64,000 nt of DNA, from contig CAJUIA010000007.1 in the NCBI GenBank assembly GCA_910586485.1, forward strand, positions 81,444-145,443. The letters run 5' to 3'. Below, one piece after another: positions 14,710 to 23,187 of this stretch (the first letter of the stretch is position 1; each line of letters begins with the position of its first letter). Both the position numbers and the translations under genes were made by a program. Origin of the DNA: an uncultured Acetatifactor sp. (GTDB lineage Bacteria; Bacillota; Clostridia; Lachnospirales; Lachnospiraceae). Under the pieces are notes generated by a model. That model was not told where the DNA came from. It searched no databases and saw only the letters and a program-made list of their open reading frames with translations.

Positions 14710-16029
14710 CTATTTTACGGCGTCTCCAAACACACCCCTCACGAGCTCCCAGCAGTAATCCAGTGAAAAGCTTTCGTCCTGCTTCAAAATCTCATTATGC
14801 GCCGCCAGCTCTTCCGTATATTCCGAAAGAGGATAAACCGTTACGCCACCAAAGCCCTTTTCCAAATGACAGACCACAGGCAGCACTCCATAATCCGTAA
14901 TTACAGCCTCCCCGTTTTCATCCAGACCAATGGTTACCTGTGCCATTCCTCCCACCATACGGTTGGATACGCCTGCCCCGGTGCCGGAGGTCCAGTTGAC
15001 AAAATTTCCCAGAGAATAATAAACAAGCGCCTGATTTCCATTTTCGGAGGTGATCTGCGCTATGGGCTCTATCACATGAGGATGGGTGCCCAAGATTAAA
15101 TCCGCGCCGTTATCAACAAAAATTTGGGCCCAGCTTTCCTGGCTTTTTACCTGCTCCAGTACATACTCCTTTCCCCAATGGGGACAGACCACCACAAAAT
15201 CCGCAAGCTCCTGCGCGCGCTGCAGATCGTCGATTACCCGCTCCTTTTCAAGCAGATTCACCGCATAAGGCATATCCTCCGGCAGTGAAATTCCGTTTGT
15301 GCCGTAGGTATAATTTAAAATGGCAATACGGATTCCCTGCTGCTCATACACATAGATTTCCTGCTGTGATTCCCTGCTGTCGTGAATGCCCAGCACCGGC
15401 GTGTCCGGATAATTCTCCCGCCAGAAGGACAGGCAATTTAAAAGTCCCTGCTTTCCCTTATCCAGGGCATGGTTGGTAGCGTGCAGCACTATATCGAAGC
15501 CGGCCTCCATCAAGGCATCCCCCAGCTCGTAAGGCGCATTAAAGGACGGATAACCGGACACCCCAAGCTCCGCGCCGTCGATGATGACCTCCTGATTTAC
15601 CAGAGCCACATCCGCACCCTGAATTTCCTCTTTTAGATTAGCAAAAACTGCACTGAAATCATAGCTGCCCTCCGGCGTCCTTCCGCTTTCCGCCAAGGGC
15701 GTATGCAGCAGAATATCTCCCACCATCACCAGCCGTATTTCCGGCGGCTGAGGGTCCTCCGGGGCCGGCTCCGGCGTCGGTCCTGTTTCCGGCGGCTGAG
15801 CTGGTATTGATAATGCTTCCTGCGGCTCTGAAGCAGATTCTTCTGCTTTCGGCTGACTTTGTTCCGCGGCCGAATCCAACTCTCCTGCCTGTGAAAATGC
15901 TGTTTCCGAAGAAATTGGCACTTCCGGCACTTCACCCTGCACCGGCCCGCCGCAGCCTGAGCCTGTAAGTAACGCCAATGACAGAAGCAAACAAAGGTAT
16001 GCACTTTTGGATTTCATTCTGTATTTCAT
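14710..16029 (-). CDS. CapA-family metallophosphatase-like lipoprotein
   Basis: A 439-residue lipoprotein (lipobox LTGSGC, Cys26) with a Pro/Glu/Ser-rich linker to about residue 97. A CapA (PGA_cap) domain follows: MVGDILLHTPL, VNQEVIID, LHATNHALDKG, CPHWGKEY and LGTHPHVIEP carry the metal-binding Asp, Asn and His residues of the calcineurin-like fold. CapA proteins are linked to poly-gamma-glutamate capsules, but no capBC is nearby, so the role is open. It sits between the HD protein and yggS, interrupting the usual HlyD-yggS-sepF order. Confidence 0.88.
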   Translation of the reverse strand: MKYRMKSKSAYLCLLLSLALLTGSGCGGPVQGEVPEVPISSETAFSQAGELDSAAEQSQPKAEESASEPQEALSIPAQPPETGPTPEPAPEDPQPPEIRLVMVGDILLHTPLAESGRTPEGSYDFSAVFANLKEEIQGADVALVNQEVIIDGAELGVSGYPSFNAPYELGDALMEAGFDIVLHATNHALDKGKQGLLNCLSFWRENYPDTPVLGIHDSRESQQEIYVYEQQGIRIAILNYTYGTNGISLPEDMPYAVNLLEKERVIDDLQRAQELADFVVVCPHWGKEYVLEQVKSQESWAQIFVDNGADLILGTHPHVIEPIAQITSENGNQALVYYSLGNFVNWTSGTGAGVSNRMVGGMAQVTIGLDENGEAVITDYGVLPVVCHLEKGFGGVTVYPLSEYTEELAAHNEILKQDESFSLDYCWELVRGVFGDAVK

Positions 16030-16073
16030 ATTTTTTATCCTAATAAGAAATAACTATTGAATTCTGTTTATTC

Positions 16074-16751
16074 CTATCGAACTTTTTCCTCCAGCGCAGT
16101 TCGTCCCTTACGGTGCAGCAAGCTCACTTCCCCGTACAGGCCATTATAAAACGCTGCCGCTGCAGCCTGCCTTTCCTTGGCCAGCTCCGCTGCTTTTTTC
16201 GTATAAAACTTTGAATATATGTTTTCCAGCTTATACTTATATTCCTGGAAAAAAGACGGCTTTTCGTCCCCATCCCCGTCGGAAACCGATCCGTCAGGCC
16301 GCATAGAATACAGCGGCTCGGAAACAATTCCCTTGTAAATCAATGTCCTTGCAATGCCGATGGCTCCGGTCACGTCCAGCTTGTCCGCATCAAACAGGAT
16401 TTTTGCCTCTATACTTTGGGGCGGATTTCCTTTTCTGTATCGGTGCGTCTGAATGCACTGCCTTACCTGCTCCGCATACTCCCTGTCAAACCCATTTTTC
16501 ACAAGGAAGTCAAAGGCCTTTTCGGCTCCTACAGCCGCATGACACAAGGCCGGATTCTCAAATTGCTCCTTCCTCCCAATGTCATGCAACAAACAGGCGG
16601 CAATCAATATATCGTAATTCACGTTATTTTCCGTTTCCGCAATTTCCAGCGCTCCATACAGCACACGGTACACATGCTCCTTATCATGGGCGCTGTCTTC
16701 CATACAGCTGAGCATAAACTGCTTAAATATATGATACGTTTCCCTGTTCAT
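16074..16751 (-). CDS. HD-domain phosphohydrolase
   Basis: A 225-residue HD protein with the metal ligands H-HD-D visible in DKEHVYRVL, CLLHDIGRKEQ and FDADKLDVTGAIGIART. This pattern resembles the YedJ-type HD proteins thought to act on nucleotides. The C-terminal 50 residues are an amphipathic helix region (KKAAELAKERQAAAAAFYNG). Its substrate is unknown. It lies between the HlyD-like gene and capA and reads in the same direction. Confidence 0.85.
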   Translation of the reverse strand: MNRETYHIFKQFMLSCMEDSAHDKEHVYRVLYGALEIAETENNVNYDILIAACLLHDIGRKEQFENPALCHAAVGAEKAFDFLVKNGFDREYAEQVRQCIQTHRYRKGNPPQSIEAKILFDADKLDVTGAIGIARTLIYKGIVSEPLYSMRPDGSVSDGDGDEKPSFFQEYKYKLENIYSKFYTKKAAELAKERQAAAAAFYNGLYGEVSLLHRKGRTALEEKVR

Positions 16752-16816
16752 CCACTGTTCCTCACTGTTACACTCCTGATCTGCCGCTATTTACTGATGA
16801 TCTGCCGGCAGATCCT

Positions 16817-18226
16817 TCACTGCTCCCGGTACTGTATAAACTGATCGTCCGTAACCGACGCCGCATCCAGCACGATATAATCATATACGTTCAAGCCGTA
16901 TTTGGTATTGGACTTCACAATGGCATATTCGTCGTTCTGATACAGGATATTTACCTGCTTAAAATCCGCATAGCCCTTGTTCATATTATAAACGCCGATC
17001 AGAGTGGCCCGTTTGCTGATCACATATGTCTCCTGTCCGTCCAGCTTATATAAAATATCCCCGGCATTTAAGACAGAGCTGTCCAGATAATACTCCTTTG
17101 ATTCACTGGCATAATTATAAACCTCCACCTCCAGCAGCTCGCTGGAAATCGTCCCGTCCTCCAGGTAACACTGCCGCATGATACTGTCCCCGCCGTTATT
17201 TCCGCCCGGAATCAGAAAATCCTCCGGAATCAGGAAAAAATCCTTCTGCACAATAGAAGAAAGGGGGATCTTTAATCCGGTCTCATCCTCCACAATCAGC
17301 TCAACCTCCAGAAACCTGTCATTGATAAAGGTAATCATGGAATTGTTGAAATCCAGTCTAAGATAACTATTTCCGTCGGCGTTGGTAAGCATATACACCT
17401 TTCCCCAGGATTCATACTGATTCTTAAGGAAACGCACTTTTACATACTCTTCTTCCAGGAGCTTTGCTCCCTTGGCCGAATCTACGGGAATCACCAGGGA
17501 CCAGTTTTCGCTGGTGCACAGCTTATATACTGGATCGTTTAATGCCATCAACGAATTACTGAGCATCTGCTTTTTCTCGTAATTACTGTTTTTGGGATCC
17601 AGAATTTCTGCCGTTACATCCTGGGGTCTTAAGTCCTCATACCCGTCCACCCAGTAAGAAACAATGCCCGTAACCGGAGCATAGGAATAATTAATGATAT
17701 TTACGGCGCCGCCGTTCATCTCACTGATATTTGCAAGCATATTTACATTTGCAAGCTTCAGCACCGTATTTTTCAAAGAATTTTTAAAGTCGTAGACGCT
17801 GGAATAATAAGCACTGTCATAGCTGTGGACAAAATTGACAATTTCACTGCGAAACTCGGAAAGATCCTTGTTGCTCAACGCATTTTGCCCCAGCTCAGCC
17901 GTGTTAAATTCTTCATTCAGTCTGCCTGTTTCGTCAACTATGTAAACCAGTCCGTTTTTTGCCAGCCGCTCTCCCTCTCTGGCATAATAATTTACATAAC
18001 CCGCCGCCTGATTATACATTACGGTCTCGTCCCGGATGATAATCCCCCTGTAAACATTATCAACCGCAAGAGAACCCTCCTGTACCTCATAGCGCACGAT
18101 ATGACCTGTCTGGAAATACATGATGACGCATACAATAACGTAGATAAAGATAACGCCGAAAATGATCATTCCAATATTTAAATTCAAAGGTTTTCTGTAT
18201 TTTTTTATTTTATTTCCCTTTGCCAA
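16817..18226 (-). CDS. HlyD-like membrane-anchored protein of the division cluster
   Basis: A 469-residue protein with a basic N-terminus, one transmembrane helix (about residues 18-38) and an outer HlyD/lipoyl-like beta domain (YRGIIIRDETVMYNQAAGYVN, then a coiled middle section and a second half with LEVELIVEDETGLKIP). It is the family annotated as 'HlyD efflux adaptor' that precedes yggS and sepF in many Clostridia. No ABC or MFS exporter partner is adjacent, so a structural division role may be nearer the truth than export. That reading is inference from gene neighbourhood. Confidence 0.8.
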   Translation of the reverse strand: MAKGNKIKKYRKPLNLNIGMIIFGVIFIYVIVCVIMYFQTGHIVRYEVQEGSLAVDNVYRGIIIRDETVMYNQAAGYVNYYAREGERLAKNGLVYIVDETGRLNEEFNTAELGQNALSNKDLSEFRSEIVNFVHSYDSAYYSSVYDFKNSLKNTVLKLANVNMLANISEMNGGAVNIINYSYAPVTGIVSYWVDGYEDLRPQDVTAEILDPKNSNYEKKQMLSNSLMALNDPVYKLCTSENWSLVIPVDSAKGAKLLEEEYVKVRFLKNQYESWGKVYMLTNADGNSYLRLDFNNSMITFINDRFLEVELIVEDETGLKIPLSSIVQKDFFLIPEDFLIPGGNNGGDSIMRQCYLEDGTISSELLEVEVYNYASESKEYYLDSSVLNAGDILYKLDGQETYVISKRATLIGVYNMNKGYADFKQVNILYQNDEYAIVKSNTKYGLNVYDYIVLDAASVTDDQFIQYREQ

Positions 18227-18245
18227 CCCTTTTACCGCCTCTATA

Positions 18246-18274
18246 CAAAAGCCCCGGTGCTACCGAGGCTTTTG
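18246..18274 (-). terminator. Terminator after the small P-loop gene
   Basis: CAAAAGCC-T-CGGT, AGC, ACCG-G-GGCTTTTG forms a long stem whose 3' arm ends in TTTTG on the minus strand. It separates the P-loop gene from the HlyD-like gene. Confidence 0.7.
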
Positions 18275-18308
18275 TTACTTTACGTTCGAAACATTTGTTT
18301 CGCTTTTT

Positions 18309-18728
18309 CTACAGAGAAATCAAAATCTTTTCTTTCAAACCTACAGGGAGTTCGGACTCGTCCATGGAAATGCTTAATATAAAGCTCACATCAAACTTCT
18401 TACTCAAGGCTTCCAGCTTTTCAACGGCAGGCGTAATATCCTTGCCCTCCAAACATGCAATCTTTAAAAAACTGTCAAAATACATCTGCTGCAGATCATG
18501 ATCCTGAGAGATGACCCCGCATACAAAGCCGATAAACTCACTGTCATTCTCAATCATATACTGAGACACATCAATCAGGCGCACCTTATTGTTCAGCTCG
18601 TACATATGCTTGGTACTTTTATCGAGGTATACGATATTGCCTGAAATTTCCTTTATCTCGCTATTCACTTTATCCAATAACTGCTTTGTCTTCCCCTTGC
18701 CCTTATTGCCTACAATTAATTGAACCAT
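18309..18728 (-). CDS. Small P-loop ATPase-like protein of unknown function
   Basis: A 139-residue protein with a Walker A motif at its extreme N-terminus (GNKGKGKTKQLL). NIVYLDKSTKHMYEL and the final KFDVSFILSISMD could be the remaining strands of a minimal P-loop fold. No clear Walker B acidic pair is seen. Similar small proteins are found in Lachnospiraceae under the misleading label 'twitching motility protein PilT'; true PilT is far larger. It has its own promoter and terminator and lies between the shape/division run and the HlyD-like gene. Confidence 0.8.
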   Translation of the reverse strand: MVQLIVGNKGKGKTKQLLDKVNSEIKEISGNIVYLDKSTKHMYELNNKVRLIDVSQYMIENDSEFIGFVCGVISQDHDLQQMYFDSFLKIACLEGKDITPAVEKLEALSKKFDVSFILSISMDESELPVGLKEKILISL

Positions 18729-18760
18729 TGGAAACCCTCCTGTAGTAGTATGATACTTTA

Positions 18761-18789
18761 ATTATAAGGGATATGCCTTCAAAAAACAA
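18761..18789 (-). promoter_or_regulatory. Promoter of the small P-loop gene
   Basis: Minus strand TTGTTT, 17 bases, TATAAT, about 30 bases before the ATG; AGGAGGG is the ribosome binding site. Confidence 0.6.
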
Positions 18790-18797
18790 CCCTATTC

Positions 18798-19784
18798 TTA
18801 AATCTCATTCAGTAAATCCGCCATTGTCACATACAACTCCTGTGTGGATGGGACTCCCAGCGTAACCGCTATGTAAGACGCCCCGTTTACGTCCTTCACC
18901 AGCAGAATCAGACAGTGTCCCGCCGCCCTGGTGGTGCCGGTTTTCCCGCCGATGACGGTTACATTTGCAGGAGCGTTATATCCTGATCCTGCCTTAAGAA
19001 ACTGATTTGTGGTAGATTTGTCAAACTCCTTTTCCTTACCGTCCTTGTCATAATAAATGGTCTGATACCCGGTCATATGAATAATCTCGTTAAAAATATC
19101 ATATTTGACAGCCTCTTTAAAGATCAAGTACAGATCATAAGCCGTGGTATAATGATTGGGGTCCGTCAGGCCGTGAGGATTGGCAAAATGCGTATTGGTG
19201 GCTCCCAAACGGGCCGCCTCTTCATTCATCATCTCCACAAAACGGTCCACCGTACCGCCCACGTTTTCTGCAATCAGCAATGCCGCATCATTGGCCGAAT
19301 AAACCAGAAGAATCCGCATGGCCTGATCCATGGTCATGCTGTCTCCGCTTTTTAATCCGCACAGTACCGCCCCGGATTCCGTTATATTCACTGCGTTTGA
19401 AGCAGTCAGCTTCTGATCCATGCTGCCGTATTTCAGTGCCACAAGTGCCGTCATTATCTTTGTCAGACTTGCCGGATTCATGGTGGCATGAACGTTTTTT
19501 GCACACAGCACCTGATTGTCATTCAGCGAAAACAAAAGCGCCGCCGCAGCCTTGGAAATATCTGCGTTCTCTGCAGCAACATCCTCCGTCACCACACAAA
19601 GGCCGGCGGAAAAAGGCGTAACCGTTCCGGTATCCAGTCCTGAAATCACATTAAAGCTGCTGATGCTGGAACCGGCGCTGTATGCCATGTCATAAGCAAG
19701 ACCGCCGCAGCCTGTAAGCAGGAAGGACATGATTGTCAGCAGGCAGGTAAGCACTGCCCCATATCTTTTATTTGTACATTTCAC
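18798..19784 (-). CDS. D-alanyl-D-alanine carboxypeptidase (DacA/PBP5 type), probable lipoprotein
   Basis: A 328-residue S11 peptidase that trims the terminal D-Ala of peptidoglycan stem peptides. All three penicillin-binding motifs are present: SLTK, SAN (VYSANDAA) and KTGT. The N-terminus carries a signal with a lipobox (LLTGC), so it is lipid-anchored rather than held by a C-terminal helix. The start is a GTG at 19784, inside the last codons of mgsA (17-base overlap). It is the last gene of the shape/division run. Confidence 0.93.
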   Translation of the reverse strand: MKCTNKRYGAVLTCLLTIMSFLLTGCGGLAYDMAYSAGSSISSFNVISGLDTGTVTPFSAGLCVVTEDVAAENADISKAAAALLFSLNDNQVLCAKNVHATMNPASLTKIMTALVALKYGSMDQKLTASNAVNITESGAVLCGLKSGDSMTMDQAMRILLVYSANDAALLIAENVGGTVDRFVEMMNEEAARLGATNTHFANPHGLTDPNHYTTAYDLYLIFKEAVKYDIFNEIIHMTGYQTIYYDKDGKEKEFDKSTTNQFLKAGSGYNAPANVTVIGGKTGTTRAAGHCLILLVKDVNGASYIAVTLGVPSTQELYVTMADLLNEI

Positions 19785-20163
19785 GCCACTCTAGATCTCC
19801 TCTGTCAAGAGACTTAATCAACAGTTCTGCGCTGGCCAGATTGGTCGCCAGCGGAATATTATGTATATCGCAAAGCCTTACCACATTGTTCACATCCGGC
19901 TCATGCACCTTCGGTGTCAGCGGATCCCGCAGAAAAATCACCAGATCCATCTGATTATGCTCGATCTGTGCGCCGATCTGTTGTTCGCCGCCAAGGTGGC
20001 CTGCCAGAAATTTGTGTATATTCAGATTCGTGACCTCTTCGATCAGACGGCCCGTAGTACCTGTGGCATACAAATCGTTTTTACTTAAAATACCCCTGTA
20101 AGCAATGCAGAAATTCTGCATCAGCTTCTTCTTTGAATCATGAGCAATCAGCGCAATATTCAT
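19768..20163 (-). CDS. mgsA: MgsA, methylglyoxal synthase
   Basis: A 131-residue enzyme converting dihydroxyacetone phosphate to methylglyoxal, the overflow branch of glycolysis. Family motifs are IALIAHDSKK, ATGTTGRLI, GHLGGEQQIGA and the catalytic region FLRDPLTPKVHEPDV. It lies 13 bases after rodA. This placement of a metabolic gene in a cell-wall run is common in Clostridia. Confidence 0.96.
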   Translation of the reverse strand: MNIALIAHDSKKKLMQNFCIAYRGILSKNDLYATGTTGRLIEEVTNLNIHKFLAGHLGGEQQIGAQIEHNQMDLVIFLRDPLTPKVHEPDVNNVVRLCDIHNIPLATNLASAELLIKSLDRGDLEWREMYK

Positions 20164-20176
20164 AACTAGTCCCTCC

Positions 20177-21289
20177 CTATTTTGTCTTTTTAGCCTGAAG
20201 CCTGATGTTCAAAACAAACCCTATCCCCATAAACAAACTCATTACCGAAGTCAGCCCATAGCTGACAAACGGAAGCGTCAAACCTGTATTCGGAAGGATG
20301 AATGTGGTAACACCTATATTTATGAAACCCTGAAAAGCAATCCATCCTCCCACACCGGCGGCGATGATCGTCCCCGCAAGATCCTTCGCACGCCTGGCTA
20401 CTGAGATACATTCCAATGCAATCCCGAATATCAGCAAAATAACGGCAACGCTTCCCTTGAATCCAAATTCTTCCCCGATTACCGAAAAAATGAAATCCGT
20501 CTGCGCCTCGGAAATAAAATTACCGTTCTTAACCGAGGTGATCTCATTATTTTTGTACCCTTTCCCGTCCAGCTGTCCCGAAGCAATGGCCGTCACCGAA
20601 TTCAGCTGCTGGTATGCTTCCGCATCCCTGTACTCGTCCGGCTTTAAAAAGGCCAGAATACGGTTGCGCTGAGAGTATGTCAACAGCTTGCTGTCCGGCT
20701 GTAATACAAGCGAGGTCAAAAGCGCCACCGTCGGTATGATAACCACCAGCACCCCGGCCACTACCTTCCAGCTGATCCCGCCCGCAAACATGATCACACA
20801 GAAAATGACAATCAACACAATGCTGGTAGACAGATCAGGCTGCTTATAAACCAGATATAAGGGCAATGCCACAAGCAGGATACAACTGCCGATAATCATG
20901 ACAGTATTCAGTTTCTTTCTATATTTCATAATAAACTGTGCAAAGAATAAAATCAACAAAATTTTAGCGGTTTCTGAGGGTTGAAATCGAAGTCCGCCAA
21001 TCTCCAGCCATCGCTGAGCCCCCAGGCGCCCTTCACTGCCCAAATATTTCACTGCCAGAAGCAGCGCCAGATTCACCGCGTACATCAGCCAGTTCAGCTT
21101 TAATATCCAGGTATAATTAAAAAAGGATATGACGAGCATCAGAACAGCGCCTGCCACCACTCCTGCCAGCTGCCTGGTCTGGAGCGAAGGCTCAGCGCTT
21201 CCGATGGCCATGATGCCGATCATCGACAGCGCCAGCACCATGAACACTAATTTAAAATCAAAGTCTCTCAACCTGAATCTTGTAAACAT
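20177..21289 (-). CDS. rodA: RodA, SEDS peptidoglycan glycosyltransferase
   Basis: A 370-residue SEDS protein with about ten helices. Typical segments are LGAQRWLEIGGLRFQPSE, KQPDLSTSIV (with the catalytic Asp), GQLDGKGYKNNEI, SEAQTDFIFSVIGEEFGF and LPNTGLTLPFVSYG. Together with PBP2 and MreBCD it builds the side wall. I call it RodA rather than FtsW because of the mre/PBP2 linkage. Confidence 0.93.
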   Translation of the reverse strand: MFTRFRLRDFDFKLVFMVLALSMIGIMAIGSAEPSLQTRQLAGVVAGAVLMLVISFFNYTWILKLNWLMYAVNLALLLAVKYLGSEGRLGAQRWLEIGGLRFQPSETAKILLILFFAQFIMKYRKKLNTVMIIGSCILLVALPLYLVYKQPDLSTSIVLIVIFCVIMFAGGISWKVVAGVLVVIIPTVALLTSLVLQPDSKLLTYSQRNRILAFLKPDEYRDAEAYQQLNSVTAIASGQLDGKGYKNNEITSVKNGNFISEAQTDFIFSVIGEEFGFKGSVAVILLIFGIALECISVARRAKDLAGTIIAAGVGGWIAFQGFINIGVTTFILPNTGLTLPFVSYGLTSVMSLFMGIGFVLNIRLQAKKTK

Positions 21290-21320
21290 GCCTACCTCAA
21301 ATATTATCTTACCGCCAAAT

Positions 21321-21605
21321 TCAATGAAGAACCGTTTCCTTTATATTGCTCTGCATATCGACTATGGGAATGCTCGCATAAAGGCTGGGCTTCGCCGTTC
21401 TTTCCGACTTGTTTCCCTTGGTATTTATCTGGATCTCCATATTATCTGCATCTATCTTCATGTATTTGGATATTACCTTGGCAATATCCGTCTTGATCAG
21501 CTCCATCATCTCCGGGGAGCAGTTCACCCTGTCGGAAATCAACAGGATCTTCAATCTGTCCTTGGCAATCTGGCAGGAGCTTTTTCTGCGAAAAAAGTTT
21601 CTCAT
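21321..21605 (-). CDS. minE: MinE, division-site topological factor
   Basis: A 94-residue MinE. The anti-MinCD segment CQIAKDRLKILLISDR is near the N-terminus and the topological domain (MMELIKTDIAKVISKYMKID) follows. It stimulates MinD ATPase and drives pole-to-pole movement. It lies 11 bases after minD. Confidence 0.95.
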   Translation of the reverse strand: MRNFFRRKSSCQIAKDRLKILLISDRVNCSPEMMELIKTDIAKVISKYMKIDADNMEIQINTKGNKSERTAKPSLYASIPIVDMQSNIKETVLH

Positions 21606-21616
21606 TTTGCTCCTCC

Positions 21617-22438
21617 CTATATTTTGTGAAAGATTCCGCTCACCCTGGTCCAGAAAGAGATTCCCTTCTCAAAGTTTAAGAATGGCACCTCCTTCCCCTC
21701 AACCCGCTGTACCACGTTTGCATAAGCCTGTCCTGCAGGACTGGCGCCGCCCACAAGAGGCTCGCCCTGATTAGTGGATATTACCACGTTTTCGTCATCC
21801 GGTATGATGCCGATCAGGGGCACCGCCAGAATATCCACCACATCCTGGGCCGACATCATGTCTCCCCGCCTTACCATATCCATGCGCAGCCGGTTGATAA
21901 TCAGATCCATCTGCTTAAAACCGTTAGCCTCTAACAGCCCGATAATTCGGTCCGCGTCCCGGATGGCAGACACCTCCGGTGTGGTCACCACAAGCGCTCT
22001 GTCGGCCCCTGCAATGGCGTTCTGGAAGCCCTGCTCAATCCCGGCGGGACAATCTAAAATAATGTAATCAAACTGTTCCCGCAAATGCTCGATCACCTTG
22101 ACCATCTGCCCCGGTGTCACCGAGGACTTATCCCTGGTCTGGGCAGACGGCATAAGATAAAGTCCCGGATGGCGCTTATCGCGGATCAATGCCTGTTTTA
22201 CCCGGCAGTTTCCCTCCACCACGTCCACCAGATTGTAGACGATACGATTTTCCAGTCCCATCACCACGTCAAGATTCCGCAGACCGATGTCCGTATCAAT
22301 CAGACATACCTTTTTCCCAAGCTTTGCCAGACCCGTTCCAACGTTTGCAGATGTGGTGGTCTTGCCCACACCGCCTTTACCTGAAGTGACGACAATGACT
22401 TCGGAGCTTTTCTGCTCCTGGGAAAACTGATTTTCCAT
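21617..22438 (-). CDS. minD: MinD, division-site ATPase
   Basis: A 273-residue ParA-type ATPase with the deviant Walker A GKGGVGKTTT near residue 20, switch regions (DTDIGLRNLDVVMG, IILDCPAGIE) and a C-terminal amphipathic membrane-targeting helix (ISFWTRVSGIF). The ATG at 22438 is preferred over one at 22453, because GGAGG lies 7 bases before it and inside the longer version. Confidence 0.97.
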   Translation of the reverse strand: MENQFSQEQKSSEVIVVTSGKGGVGKTTTSANVGTGLAKLGKKVCLIDTDIGLRNLDVVMGLENRIVYNLVDVVEGNCRVKQALIRDKRHPGLYLMPSAQTRDKSSVTPGQMVKVIEHLREQFDYIILDCPAGIEQGFQNAIAGADRALVVTTPEVSAIRDADRIIGLLEANGFKQMDLIINRLRMDMVRRGDMMSAQDVVDILAVPLIGIIPDDENVVISTNQGEPLVGGASPAGQAYANVVQRVEGKEVPFLNFEKGISFWTRVSGIFHKI

Positions 22439-22482
22439 TTTCTGTTCCTCCATATATTTTTGTCGTCATTCTGCCGAAGAGC

Positions 22483-23154
22483 CTAAAAGCCTTCCAGCAA
22501 ATCTTTGGTAAGCGTCTCTATTGTTATCTTCTCGTTCTTTACGTATGCAATCTTCGGCTGTACCTTTGGGCGGATGCCCCATTTAGACTGCTTTGCAGTT
22601 GTTCTGTATTTGAAATCGCCGATCTTGATCTTTTCCGGCTCCATTTCAAGCGCTGCTATAAAGGCATCGGGCTGTCCGTTTCCGCCTGCATAGGCCTCTC
22701 CGTAAAGTCCTCCTAAAATGATAATGTTTTTGGCACTGATGATGGCGCTTCCGGGATAAACATCACCCAGTATGATAATGCTGTTCTCTGTCTCCAAAAC
22801 CTCTTTGTTTTTTAAACTGCCCTTGAAAAACTGTCCGTCATCCGGCTTTGACAGCTTCTTCTCGGTATGGGCCAGGGCCTTGATGAATTTTTTATTGGTG
22901 GCATCGTCCTTACCCACAATGCAGATAATGACCAGGCTGCTGTTTTTTCTGATTGCATCCAGAATCTGTATTTCTTCCGCTCCTGACACCTTTCTGTCTT
23001 CAATGGAAAGCGCCATGGAAGCATCTCCAAAAAAAGCCCGTGCCTCGGAAAACTTATAGGCAATTTCCTCCAACAGCTCTTCAAAGGGCGCCTCTTTGTC
23101 TAAATGTAACGCGATTCCGTTCGGAAAACTTTTGATCAACACCAAATCCTTCAT
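22483..23154 (-). CDS. minC: MinC, FtsZ-ring inhibitor
   Basis: A 223-residue MinC with the N-terminal FtsZ-inhibiting domain and a C-terminal beta-helix domain (SIIILGDVYPGSAIISA, NIIILGGLYGEAYAG) that binds MinD. The ATG at 23154 was chosen because AGGA lies 6 bases upstream; an ATG ten codons earlier has no good site. It precedes minD and follows the PBP2 gene. Confidence 0.94.
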   Translation of the reverse strand: MKDLVLIKSFPNGIALHLDKEAPFEELLEEIAYKFSEARAFFGDASMALSIEDRKVSGAEEIQILDAIRKNSSLVIICIVGKDDATNKKFIKALAHTEKKLSKPDDGQFFKGSLKNKEVLETENSIIILGDVYPGSAIISAKNIIILGGLYGEAYAGGNGQPDAFIAALEMEPEKIKIGDFKYRTTAKQSKWGIRPKVQPKIAYVKNEKITIETLTKDLLEGF

Positions 23155-23187
23155 CTGTTCCTCACTCTCCTGCATAAAGCCCATTCA

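Noticed and set aside
18287..18302. CGAAACATTTGTTTCG as an SOS box
   Set aside because: It is a palindrome, but the half-sites are GAAACA/TGTTTC with wrong spacing to GAAC-N4-GTTC, and it lies downstream of a gene, not in a promoter.
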